Origin: Ovis canadensis
Taxonomy: Eukaryota > Chordata > Mammalia > Artiodactyla > Bovidae
NCBI RefSeq assembly: GCF_042477335.2
Contig: NC_091245.1
Location: 115,788,501 to 115,852,500 of the forward strand
Length of the DNA stretch: 64,000 nucleotides
Direction: 5' to 3'
A model generated the notes under the pieces. That model did not search any database. It saw only the letters and a program-made list of their open reading frames with translations, and was not told the origin of the DNA. Shown here in pieces: positions 33,260 to 42,954 of this stretch. Position 1 is the first letter of the stretch. Every line of letters begins with the position of its first letter. Position numbers and translations under genes: made by a program.

Positions 33260-35779
33260 TATCTATTCCCCGAGGTCCAGATTCGGGGAAATTTGACAGA
33301 TGGCCCAGCTGGCTGAAATCTAAGAACACCTTTTTAAACAAAGGAACCAGGCCTAGGCATTATAAATAAGCCTGACCACAGACTACAGAAAAATATTCAT
33401 TCCTGTATCCTTCTCTTTTTCTTATCCACTTACACAAACTATCACTTTATTCATGTTAACCTCCAAAGAGGAAGACTGAAAAAGAAAAATTGTATTTTTA
33501 TATGCATACACATTCACCCATGAATCTTCAATAAAGATCACAAACACATTATTCAAGATTTTCATTCTATTACCAAACCCCAAAATATGCTTTAATGCAG
33601 AGTTTGTTAACTGCACCCTATAGAGTGTGGCATAAAAAATCAGCTCCAAAACTAGAACCAGAAGATTCCTACTCTAGGCTCAGCTATGCTGATGCTAACT
33701 GTGTGATCTTGCTAAGCCCTTTAGATTTTATGAGCCTCAGATATCTCATATGTAATGTGACCATTTAAATTCTACCTACTTTAACCACTTCACAGAGTTA
33801 TGATGACAATCAAGTGAAATAAGGTTGAGAAAATCTGTACAAACAGCATTTATTATTAGGTCATTGAGTAGAATATTGTACTGAATAGGCTAAAGTAGCT
33901 CATGTAGATATTTGGTGGACCTGATTAAATTATATTCTAGACTCTCAAGACACAAAGATGCTAAGGAATAAGATATGACCTCAGCCTTTATTCAGCTCAT
34001 AGGAATTGGCTGGAAGAAGGGAGCAATGCAGCAGAGATAAGGACATATTATTGTTTTTCCTTCTGGCTATCCTACAGAACTGCTTACTTTCTCTGCTCAT
34101 GCCTCTGATGATTGACATTGGCAAGGCACATCAAGGAGACAACTAACCTGAATGACAACAGGAGAAAAGAGCCTTAGTTTACAGATTTCAAAATCTTTTC
34201 ATCCACAATATTTTATTTACTCCTCATCACCTCTTTGTGTTATAGAAAATCTAAGCAACCCTGCTTTTGCACACAAGAGCCTCAGAGAGTTACTTCTGCT
34301 GCCCAAGATGGAATAAATGAAGAACCTAGCCAACAGCTCAACTTTTGTGATTCTAAACCATATATATTGAGCCAACAAGAAAGAAATGATGGTTGTAACT
34401 AGAAAAGCCTTTTTTTTTTCATTTCTAAAACCTAATATTATCTACACATGATTTTCTGAAGTTTGGACTCATAGTTCAAAAAGACATTGATTTAGTTTTT
34501 ACCCAAATACGCCATCTGTATCTTCAAAACCTCTTGGAGTCTATTGACTATCTTGAGGAGCTAAGATCAGAGTAAACACTTTCATTTGGATTTCAGATGC
34601 CTTTATCTTCACTATGCAGACACTTGGGAGGTAACCAATGAATAAAACAGAAGGTCCCTCACACAAGTTAAAAATATACACTCTTTTGCTTCTTCTACAT
34701 ATTTTTGTTCATTCTCAAAGGACTTGGTTGAGAATATTTGTCAAGATAAGAAACATGCAACCCTCAAATGCCACTAAATGTTTTTAGAGGAATGAAGTGC
34801 AGTTTTAAAAGGGTGAGATTAGCCTGCTATTTCAGCTTCTCTCTTAAAGTGAAACAGAAATGTTATTAGAAGGAAAAGTCACAACAGCTATCCACCATTA
34901 AAAAATCAATAATTACCCATTTCTTTTCTGGTTTTTTTTTTAACAGTTAGCAAATTGTCTGGGATTGTGCAGGAATAAAGAACCTGCTTATACAGAAAAT
35001 GAGCAAAGCCAGAGAGCCAAGGAAATTCAATGCACAGCTGCCTTGAAAGAGATGAGTAGTCGGCCACCTATCTGGACGGGTCTAAGGCGGCAGGTCCCAC
35101 AGACTTCCTGTCTGTCTTGGTGCCAGCCTCCCCTCCTCTCAGACTTGGTATTTATCACAGTGGACACCAAAAGTGATGGGTTGTGGGAGGAATACTGTTT
35201 CTGAAGGGCATAATTAAAAGCCAAATCATTTCCTTTCATGGATTGTCTGAAGAATTGGGGGAGAAAGGGATATCAGGAAGTTTTCATGTCCATACTTTTT
35301 CAGAAGTTAAAATACCAGACCTTTGCTTTTCCAACACTTGTCAAAGAAGAGAATCTCCTAATTAACTGTTCCACATAATTATCCATTTAGGATATCCACA
35401 TATCCATAGACATGTTAGGGACATGTCTTTGATGGGTGTAAAGGAAGTTTCCCAGGGAAGATGGTATCTCTACTCTAATTCTTGAAAAACATGTAGGTGC
35501 TAACTAGGTTATACAGAGAGAATCTGAGAAAAGTACTGTCCCATAAGCCTACAGTACATGGGAGCATGGTGAACTGGAGTTCTGCAAGATGTCACCTAAG
35601 ACTGACTAGTCCAGAGAATTTTGTGTATTAGGCTAAGGATTCAGGATACTCTTCTCTAGGGCAGTGGCAAGCCAAATTTTAGAGTTACAACACATTTTTA
35701 AGAGTAAAAGCAATGTGTAAGGCATCCATATGAGAGAGGATGTAATACCATATGGATGTAATACCATTACCTATTAATT
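33260..35779. other. Mostly unique intergenic DNA
   Basis: No gene is supported. A MIR relic lies at about 33670-33830 ('actgtgtgatcttgctaag', 'gagcctcagatatctcata'). A small hairpin (TTCCCCGA 33266-33273 / TCGGGGAA 33283-33290) sits at the left edge. Short frames at 34965-35365 have no recognisable similarity or splice context. Confidence 0.45.
33670..33830 (+). repeat. MIR SINE relic
   Basis: It has the MIR order 'ctgtgtgatcttgctaagc', 'atgagcctcagatatctca', 'tttaaattctacctacttt' and 'cacagagttatgatgacaa', ending 'caagtgaaataag'. A good match for the class. Confidence 0.7.
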
Positions 35780-35791
35780 TAAAATATTTGA
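35780..35791 (+). repeat. Target site duplication, left copy (CSAD retrocopy)
   Basis: TAAAATATTTGA, repeated exactly at 37274-37285. The preceding TT and the AAAA at its start fit the TT/AAAA preference of L1 endonuclease. Confidence 0.85.
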
Positions 35792-35851
35792 GGTTACCAG
35801 GGCCCAGGTCAGGCCTGTGAAGAGTTCCTAGAGCTCGGCGCCAGGCTCTGG

Positions 35852-36658
35852 GTGGCTCCCTCTTCATTTTTGCCACAGGGCGCCGTGCCATTCCTGGTCA
35901 GTGCCACCTCTGGTACCACAGTGCCTGGGGCCTTTGACCCCCTGGAGGCAATTGCGGATGTGTGCCAGCATCACGGGCTGTGGCTGCATGTGGACGCTGC
36001 CTGGGGTGGGAGCGTCCTGCTGTCACAGACACATAGACATCTCCTGGCTGGCATCCAGAGGGCTGACTCCGTGGCCTGGAATCCCCACAAGTTCCTCTGC
36101 ACAAGCCAGCAGTGCTCTGCTCTTCTTCTCCGGGACACCTCGAACCTGCTCAAGTGCTGTCACGGGTCCCAGGCCAGCTACCTCTTCCAGCAGGACAAGT
36201 TCTACCACGTGGCTCTGGACAGGGGAGACAAGGTGGTGCAGTGTGGCCGGCGTGTGGACTGTCTGAAGCTGTGGCTCATGTGGAAGGCACAGGGAGGGCA
36301 GGGGCTGCAGCGCCGTGTGGACCAGGCCTTTGCCCTTGCCCGGTACCTGGTGGAGGAGCTGAAGAAGCGGGAGGGATTTGAGTTGGTCATGGAGCCTGAA
36401 TTTGTCAACGTGTGTTTCTGGTTCGTGCCCCCCAGCCTGCAGGGGAAGAAGGAGAGTCCAGATTACAGTGAAAGGCTGTCTAAGGTAGCCCCAATCCTCA
36501 AGGAGCGCATGGTGAGGAAGGGTTCCATGATGATTGGCTACCAGCCCCATGGTACCCGGAGCAACTTCTTCCGCATGGTCGTGGCCAACCCTGCACTGAC
36601 ACGGGCTGATATGGACTTCCTGCTGAACCAGCTGGAACAGCTGGGCCAGGATCTCTGA
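35852..36658 (+). pseudogene. CSAD: CSAD processed pseudogene, 5'-truncated, frame open
   Basis: The frame encodes about 260 residues matching the C-terminal half of cysteine sulfinate decarboxylase, a PLP enzyme of taurine synthesis (family length about 490 residues). Visible landmarks are 'VSATSGTTVPGAFDPLEAI', 'LWLHVDAAWGGS' with the PLP-contact Asp, 'ADSVAWNPHK' with the PLP lysine codon at 36089-36091, and 'MIGYQPHGTRSNFFRMVV', ending 'LGQDL' and TGA (36656-36658). Just after NPHK the text reads 'FLCTSQQCS', where CSAD as I remember it has a small hydrophobic 'LLAAGLQCS'. The N-terminal half, with the substrate-side residues, is absent. The open frame extends back to a GTG at 35852, and the first in-frame ATG is only at 36278, so no useful protein is expected. 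GADL1 is the closest alternative, but the text fits CSAD better. Confidence 0.88.
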
Positions 36659-36807
36659 GTCGCTCCATCTCGCTGCTGGCCTGGACCCCTCCCCCCACCC
36701 TCGCCATCTCCCTGTATCTCCTCCCTGCGTTCTCCAAGAAGAAACTCTAGGAAACAAAGCGTCTTCATTTTTCTGTGCTTTGATCCACTAGCTTGCCTGT
36801 AAATTTC

Positions 36808-36890
36808 GGGCTGGCCAAAAAGTTGGTTCTGGTTTTTCCTCATAACATCTTACAGAAACACCCAAATGAACTTTCTGGCCAACCCAATAT
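36808..36890 (+). mobile_element. Mariner-derived palindromic MITE
   Basis: 'ctggccaaaaagttggttct' is followed after a short loop by 'caaatgaactttctggcc', its imperfect reverse complement, and the element closes with 'aacccaatat'. This is the short palindrome of the ruminant mariner (Bovmar type) from which bovine miR-2284/2285-type hairpins are thought to arise. The 5' terminus is degraded (expected TTAGGTTGGCC, seen cgggctggcc). Confidence 0.75.
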
Positions 36891-37236
36891 TTGATATTAA
36901 GAGGATGTTTAAATAAATGGTAGGATATCTATATGGTAGAATATTGCTCTGCCATTTAAATTGTGTTTACAAAGAGGACTTTTATAGATGGGAGAAAAAT
37001 AATTTTAATGCAATGTTATGTTGAAAAAGCTGTATATGACTGTATATATGGTAATATCTGACCTGTATTCAAAAATACATAGGAAAAGACTGATGAGATG
37101 GAATATGCCAGAATATTAATAGTTTTACCTGGGATGGGATTGTAAGCAGTTTGAAAATTAACTTCTTTATGCTTTTTGTGCTCCCTGCTTTTATGATATA
37201 ATGAATATCTATTGCATTTATTAAAAATAGGAAAAT

Positions 37237-37242
37237 AATAAA
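37237..37242 (+). terminator. Polyadenylation signal used by the retrocopied transcript
   Basis: AATAAA lies 18 bp before the A-rich tail of the CSAD retrocopy, the normal spacing, so it probably defined the 3' end of the source RNA. Confidence 0.7.
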
Positions 37243-37273
37243 AGTTAAATTTTCAGCCATAAAAAAAATAAAA

Positions 37274-37285
37274 TAAAATATTTGA
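37274..37285 (+). repeat. Target site duplication, right copy (CSAD retrocopy)
   Basis: TAAAATATTTGA, identical to 35780-35791 and directly after the A-rich tail. Confidence 0.85.
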
Positions 37286-37354
37286 AATGACAAGCTAGGA
37301 AATTCAGGTGTGTTTCTAAGTGAACTTGTATTTGCTTTTAAAACTTGATTATTT

Positions 37355-37507
37355 GAAACAGCTCAGCAGATAAAGAATCTGACTACAATACAAGAGACAG
37401 GAGACATGGGTTCAATCCTTGGGTCAGGAAGATTCTCCTAGAAGAGGAAATGATAATCTACTCCAGTATTGTTGCCTGAAAAATCTCATAGACAGAGGAG
37501 TCTGGTG
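37355..37507 (+). mobile_element. Bov-tA SINE, truncated
   Basis: It has the tRNA-like head 'ctcagcagataaagaatct' to 'gagacatgggttcaatcct', then the Bov-A body 'agattctcctagaagagga' to 'agacagaggagtctggtg'. It joins antisense BovB directly at about 37508. Confidence 0.8.
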
Positions 37508-38786
37508 AACTGCCTTAAGGGTAGTGTCACCTGCATTTCTGAGGCTACTGGTATTTCTCTCCCAGCAATCTTGACTCCAGCTTGTGCTCCATCCAGCCCG
37601 GCATTTCACATGATGTGCTCTGCATATAAGTTAAATAACCAGGGTTATCGGGGTCCAGCACCCGCAGGATCCAGGGGAACCCAAAGGAGAAACGGCGTTG
37701 GTGTTGGCGAATAATTTAGAGAGAGAGAGATAAAGAAAAATGTTGCAGATAAGGAAATAGAGGAGAGAAAGAGGCTGATGTTCCTTGGTTTACACAGAAA
37801 ATCAATAAAGTCTCGAGACAAGAGACTTGCACCATCTATGTAAGGCCACAGATGTCCTCCCGGTCTCCCAAGGGAGTGAAGATGCAGGGCGCCTTCCTGT
37901 CCAGGTCTTAGAAACCCAGGCAAATAAGTAGACATGGTGGACCCCTGTGTTCCAGATGGGAACTAGCCTGAAAGAGAGAGTAAGAGAGAGAAAGAAAAAA
38001 AAAGAGAGACATGGGGTGACCAAGCTTTTTGGTGAGCAAGGCCCATTACTTTTATTTTCAAAAAGGACTTTTATACCTTAACTTTTACATAGAGGGAAAT
38101 GAAAGATGCAAGGTCGTACAGAGTCAGCCCAAACATTCCAGCAGTTTTGCCCTTATCAAAACCAGGATGTTTTTCTGCAAACCTTTCCCACAAATGATGT
38201 TGTGTACATTATCTTCTGGCCTTGGAGGCCTGTGAACATTTTATGACCCTCTTTTGATAAAGGCTGCTCAACCAGAAAACTTATTTTCCCACAAAGTGTT
38301 TTTTCTTTGTATTTCTAGTCTATGTCAGCCTCAGAAAATGCCAAACAGAGTTACATTTCTCACAGATTAAAGGTGCAGTGAGTTACAAGAAAGAACCAAT
38401 TAGTTCAAAGATCTGATATGGTTAATTTCAAGGCTACACTTGTTTTTCTTACATTCCAACTATGTTAACTAATGCACTCCCAGGTGCACAGTGGATAAAG
38501 GATATGGGAACTTGGCAGCAAGCATTGGCTCAACAGTGAAATCTTACACCAGCACTATTCTAATAGCTTTTAACTCTTTGAAAGTCTCTATGTTTTCGGT
38601 TTCCTGTGCCTTTCACAGTTGAGGGGCTGTAAAAAATCACATGTGTAGTTGTAAAAGTCCAGGGAAACCTGTCAGGCAAGTCAGAGAGCCATCAGAGGGG
38701 TTTGAGCTGAGACACACCTTTTATATGCAGGAGACTATTAACTGGAGCTCTAAGTTAACCTTTTCCAGAGAAAGTTGGTCGGGGAT

Positions 38787-39056
38787 ACTAAATACTAAGT
38801 CACTTCAGTCGTGTCCGACTCTGTGTGACCCCATAGATGGCAGCCCACCAGGCTCCCCTGTCCCTGGGATTCTCCAGGCAAGAAAACTGGAGTGGGTCGC
38901 CATTTCCTTCTCCAATGCATGAAAGTGAAAAGTGAAAGGGAAGTCGCTCAGTCGTGTCCGATTCTTCACGACTCCATGGATCACAGCCTACCAGGCTCCT
39001 CTGTCCATGGGATTTTCCAGGCAAGAGTACTGGAGTGGGGTGCCATCTCCTTCTCC
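38787..39056 (-). mobile_element. Bov-A2 dimeric SINE inside the LTR
   Basis: It is flanked by the perfect 10-bp repeat GGTCGGGGAT (38777-38786 and 39057-39066). Two monomers joined by 'atgaaagtgaaaagtgaaa' are visible, read in reverse as in the copy at 20.7 kb. Confidence 0.9.
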
Positions 39057-39066
39057 GGTCGGGGAT

Positions 39067-40400
39067 CAGTTCAGTTCAGTCGTTTAGTGATGTCCGACTC
39101 TTTGCGACCCCGTGAATCGCAGCACACCAGGCCTCCCTGTTCATCACCATCTCCCGGAGTTCACTCAGACTCATGTCCATCGAGTCTGTGATGCCATCCA
39201 GTCATCTCATCTTCGGTCGTCCCTTTCTCCTACTGCCCCCAATCCCTCCCAACATCAGAGTCTTTTCCAAAGAGTCAACTCTTCGCATGAGGTGGCCAAA
39301 GTACTGGAGTTTCAGCTTTAGCATCATTCCCTCCAAAGAAATCCCAGGATTGACCTCCTTCAGAATGGACTGGCTGGATCTCCTTGCAGTCCAAGGGACT
39401 CTCAAGAGTCTTCTCCAACACCACAGTTCAAAAGCATCAATTCTTTGATGCTCAGCCTTCTTCACAGTCCAACTCTCACATCCCTACATGACCACAGGAA
39501 AAACCATAGCCTTGACTAGACGGACCTTAGTCGGCAAAGTAATGTCCCTGCTTTTGAATATGCTATCTAGGTTGGTCATAACTTTTCTTCCAAGGAGTAA
39601 GCATCTTTTAATTTCATGGCTGCAGTCACCATCTGTAGTGATTTTGGAGCCCCCAAAAATAAAGTCTGACACTGTTTCCACTGTTTCCCCGTCTATTTCC
39701 CATGAAGTGATGGGACCGGATGCCATGATCTTCATTTTCTGAATGTTGAGCTTTAAGCCAACTTTTTCACTCTCCTCTTTCACTTTCATCAAGAGGCTTT
39801 TGAGTTTCTCTTCACTTTCTGCCATAAGAATAGTGTCATCTGCATATCTGAGGTTATTGATATTTCTCCTGGCAATCTTGATTCCAGCTTGTGTTTCTTC
39901 CAGTCCAGCGTTTCTCATGATGTACTCTGCATATAAGTTAAATAAGCAGGGTGACAATATACAGCCTTGACATACACCTTTTCCTATTTGGAACCAGTCT
40001 GTTGTTCCATGTCCAGTTCTAACTGTTGCTTCCTGACCTGCATATAGGTTTCTCAAGAGGTAGGTCAGGTGGTCTGGTATTCCCATCTCTTTCAGAATTT
40101 TCCACAGTTTATTGTGATGCGCACAGTCAAAGGCTTTGGCATAGTCAATAAAGCAGAAATCGATGTTTTTCTGGAACTCTCTTGCTTTTTCCATGATACA
40201 GCGGATGTTGGCAATTTGATCTCTGGTTCCTCTGCCTTTTCTAAAACCAGCTTGAACATCAGGAAGTTCACGGTTCATGTATTGCTGAATCCTGGCTTGG
40301 AGAATTTTGAGCATTACTTTACTAGCATGTGAGATGAGTACAATTGTGCGGTAGTTTGAGCATTCTTTGGCATTGCCTTTCTTTGGGATTGGAATGAAAA
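39067..40400 (-). mobile_element. BovB LINE inside the LTR
   Basis: It begins at the BovB 3' terminus (cagttcagttcagtcgttt) and is 5'-truncated in the RT domain at about 40400. The minus-strand frame 39484-40314 (276 residues) is the longest intact BovB frame in the window. It shows 'QAGFRKGRGTRDQIANIR', 'FCFIDYAKAFDCAHHNKLW', 'GKGVCQGCILSPCLFN' and the catalytic 'NNLRYADDTILMAES', all reverse transcriptase motifs in order, and it lacks EN. The long uninterrupted frame suggests a fairly recent insertion. Confidence 0.9.
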
Positions 40401-41474
40401 TAGCCCCCTGTTAATGTCAGAGGAGTCGGTGAAAGTCATGAAATGATAAGAGACAGCTTCTGGTTTGGGGGTAGATGCTTGAGAATTTCCAGTGGAGCCC
40501 CACGAAGCCTGATCCTGCCTTTGCATGTCAGGCCCCTTCCTCAAGACCTTTGCCATGGGCGGGGTTCCCCATGCTGGCTCCCAGCACAGGGTGACAACAT
40601 ATAGCCTTGATGCACTCCTTTCCCACTTCAGAACCAGTCTGTTGTTCCATGTCCAGTTCTAACTATTGCTTCTTGACTTGCATGCAGGTTTCTCAGGAGG
40701 CAGGTAAGGTGGTCTGGTATTCCCATGTCTTGAAACAATTTCCATAGTTTGTGGTCCACACAGTCAAAGTCTTTAGTGTAGTCAATGAAGCAGAAGTAGA
40801 TGTTTTTCTGGAATTCTCTTGCATTTTCTATAATCCAACAGATGTTGGCAATTTGATCTCTGGTTCTTCCCTCTTTTCTAAATTGAACTTAAACAACAGG
40901 AAGTTTTCAGTTCACATTCTGTAGAAGCCTAACGTGGAGAATTTTGAGCATTACTTTGTTAGTGTGTGAAATGAGTGCAATCGTGTGGTAGCTTGAAAAT
41001 TCTTTGGCATTGCTTTTTTTGGAGATTGGAATGAAAACTGACCTTTTTCAGTCCTGTTACCACTGCTGAGTTTTCCAGATTTCTGGCATATTGAGTACAG
41101 CAGTTTAATAGTATCATCTTTTAGGATTTGGAGTACCTCAGCAGTAATTCCATCACCTCCACTAGCTTTGTTCATAGTGATGCTTCCTAAGGCCCACTTG
41201 ACATCACACTATAGGATGTCTGGCTCTAGGTGAGTGATCACACCATCATGGTTATCTGGGTCATGAAGATCTTTTTTGTATAGTTCTTCTGTGTATTCTT
41301 GACATCTCTTCTTAATATCTTCTGCTTCTGTTAGGTTCATACCATTTCTGTCCTTTATTGTGCCCATCTTTGCATGAAATGTTCCCTTGATATCTCTAAT
41401 TTTCTTGAAGAGATCTCTAGTCTTTCCCATTCTGTTGTTTTCTTCTATTTCTTTGCATTGATCACTTAGGAAGG

Positions 41475-41512
41475 TTTTTTGTTTGTTTGTTTGTTTGTTT
41501 GTTTGTTTGTTT
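41475..41512. repeat. (TTTG)n microsatellite
   Basis: Nine or so consecutive gttt units replace the ordinary 'ggctttctt' of BovB at this place, so the tract grew within the element. Confidence 0.9.
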
Positions 41513-41626
41513 TTTATCTCTCCTTGCTATTCTTTGGAACTCTGCATTCTGATGTTAAAGGAGTAGTTGTTAAGCATGAAGGATATCTTTTTGGGAAAAT
41601 TACTATAAGGATAATGGAAAGGAGTA

Positions 41627-41822
41627 TAGTGGCTCATATGGTAAAGAATCTGCCTGCAATGCAGAAGACCCAGGTTCAGTCCCTGGATTGGGAAGATCCC
41701 CTGGAGAAGGGAATGGCTACCACTCCAGTATTCTTGTCTGGAGAATCCCATGAACAGAGGAGCCTGACAGTCTACAGGCCCATAGGGTCACAAGAGTCAG
41801 ACATGACAGAGCAACTAACATT
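41627..41822 (+). mobile_element. Bov-tA SINE
   Basis: It has the tRNA-like head 'ggtaaagaatctgcctgca' and 'gacccaggttcagtccctg', then the Bov-A body 'agatcccctggagaaggga' to 'agagtcagacatgacagag'. Confidence 0.88.
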
Positions 41823-42002
41823 TTTACTCTTTATACTTTTGAGAAGTAGTTTTTCTAGTCTAAGCCTACCCTACCATTTCTCTAGTATCTTGCAGTTCTT
41901 TGATAGTAAGTTTAAGAACACCTATTGTTATAGACATGTGAATAAGGCATAACATGAAAAAACCAAAGGAAAAAACCACAGGATGTGAACCAGAGTGTCT
42001 GT

Positions 42003-42105
42003 CAGTAGTATGTCATTATCCAGACACATAACTTTGAACAAATTTTTTCAGCTTAATGGGCCTCAGTTTTCTCATCTTTAACACAAAGATGGAGAAGAAT
42101 AATTT
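42003..42105 (+). repeat. MIR SINE relic
   Basis: 'aacaaattttttcagctta' and 'gggcctcagttttctcatc' fit the MIR core; the remainder is diverged. Confidence 0.6.
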
Positions 42106-42300
42106 CTGAGGACAACAGTCTGGCTTTTAGTGTGTATGACATATGTTACTGGACTGGTTATCCCAGGCAGTTCATCAATCTGACTGACCAGGCAGGTGGA
42201 TGCCCCTTCTGCTCCCAGAGCTTCAAGTGCTTCTGTTGCCAGCCCCCTAGCTGCTGCTATCTCTGCTGAAGAGAAGCTTTGTGGAGAGAGGAGGACTGGA

Positions 42301-42770
42301 CCTTTTTAAATTAATTTATTTTAATTGGAGGATAATTGCCTTACAATATTATGGTGGTTTTTGCCATACATCAACATGAGTTGGCCATAGGTCTCAGGTG
42401 TCCCCTCCATCCTGAACTCCCCTCCCATCTTCCTCCAGGTTGTCACAGAGCACCAGCTGTGTGTGCACTGCATCATACATCAAACTCACACTGGCTATCT
42501 ACTTTAGATATGGTAATGTATATGTTTCAATGTTACTCTCTCAAATCATTCCACCCTCACCTTCTCCCACTGAGTCTGAAATCTGTTCTTTACATCTGTG
42601 TCTCCTTTGCTGCCCTGCACATAGGACTGTTGGCACTATCTTTCTAGATTCCATATCTATACATTAATATATGGTATTTGTCTTCTTCTTTCTGACTTAC
42701 GTCACTCTGTATAATAGGCTGTAGGTTCATCCACCTCATTAGAACTGATTCAAATGTATTCTTTTTTATG
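42301..42770 (-). mobile_element. L1 3' fragment, antisense, 5'-truncated
   Basis: It starts with T-rich sequence and reads 'attggaggataattgcctt', 'ccatacatcaacatgagtt' and 'taataggctgtaggttcat'. A short repeat GGACTGGAC (about 42291-42299 and 42773-42781) brackets it and is probably the target duplication. Confidence 0.82.
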
Positions 42771-42954
42771 GGGACTGGACTTTCATCCTGAGCATAAGAG
42801 AGGATTTGTAATGTCTGTTCCAGTTCTGACACTTTCTGAACCTGGATTTTTCTTGTAACCCTGAAACCATGCCTCATAGACATGACAGAAGCTGATGGAT
42901 AACAGGCATTCTTGAGCTTGTCTTGCAGACCAACAGATACTTGTTAAAATTCCT

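Larger units (their letters stand above)
35792..37273 (+). mobile_element. L1-mediated retrotransposed CSAD transcript (whole insert)
   Basis: The insert is bounded by the 12-bp duplication TAAAATATTTGA (35780-35791 and 37274-37285) and ends in an A-rich tail (from 37260) placed 18 bp after AATAAA (37237-37242). From left to right it holds about 87 bp that look like the end of an intron (to 35878), coding sequence of the C-terminal half of CSAD (35879-36658), CSAD 3' UTR with a degraded polyadenylation motif (ggaaacaaagcgtcttc), a mariner palindrome (36808-36890), and about 350 bp that resemble an old L1 3' UTR. The source transcript therefore apparently ran past the usual CSAD polyadenylation site. 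Confidence 0.85.
37646..40586 (-). mobile_element. Solo ERV LTR, second copy, split by BovB and Bov-A2
   Basis: It is bounded by the 6-bp repeat CAGGGT at 37640-37645 and 40587-40592. The ends are TA (a mutated TG) and CA. The sequence follows the LTR at 12520-13796 closely: 'gacttgcaccatctatgta', 'tttttctgcaaacctttcc', 'actattaactggagctcta' and 'gggggtagatgcttgagaa'. At about 38776 it is interrupted by a Bov-A2 and a BovB, and it resumes at about 40401 ('ctgttaatgtcag'). Removing the insertions leaves about 1.3 kb, equal to the first copy. No viral genes. Confidence 0.82.
37508..41552 (-). mobile_element. BovB LINE split by an LTR
   Basis: Antisense BovB is present at 37508-37645 and resumes at 40593. 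Both parts carry the host 6-mer CAGGGT that the LTR duplicated. The right part runs through RT to the pre-RT region near 41.55 kb ('tctccttgctattctttgg'). The frames 40951-41175 and 41209-41430 keep BovB text such as 'NKASGGDGITAEVLQILKDD' and 'RCQEYTEELYKKDLHDPDNH'. A (TTTG)n expansion at about 41475-41512 sits inside it. The coordinates include the nested LTR. Confidence 0.88.

Noticed and set aside
34965-35365. Frames in unique DNA left of the CSAD retrocopy
   Set aside because: Short, no family resemblance, no splice-bounded structure.
35852-36658. A functional CSAD-like gene
   Set aside because: It is intronless, lacks the N-terminal half, has target duplications and an A-tail, and has no ATG before the PLP lysine.
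36023-36757. Minus-strand open frame of 244 codons across the CSAD region
   Set aside because: A shadow of the GC-rich CSAD coding sequence. The plus strand gives a clear CSAD protein match.
41627-41700. tRNA gene
   Set aside because: The tRNA-like text is the head of a Bov-tA SINE, and the same holds at 22.77, 37.36, 43.05 and 52.97 kb.
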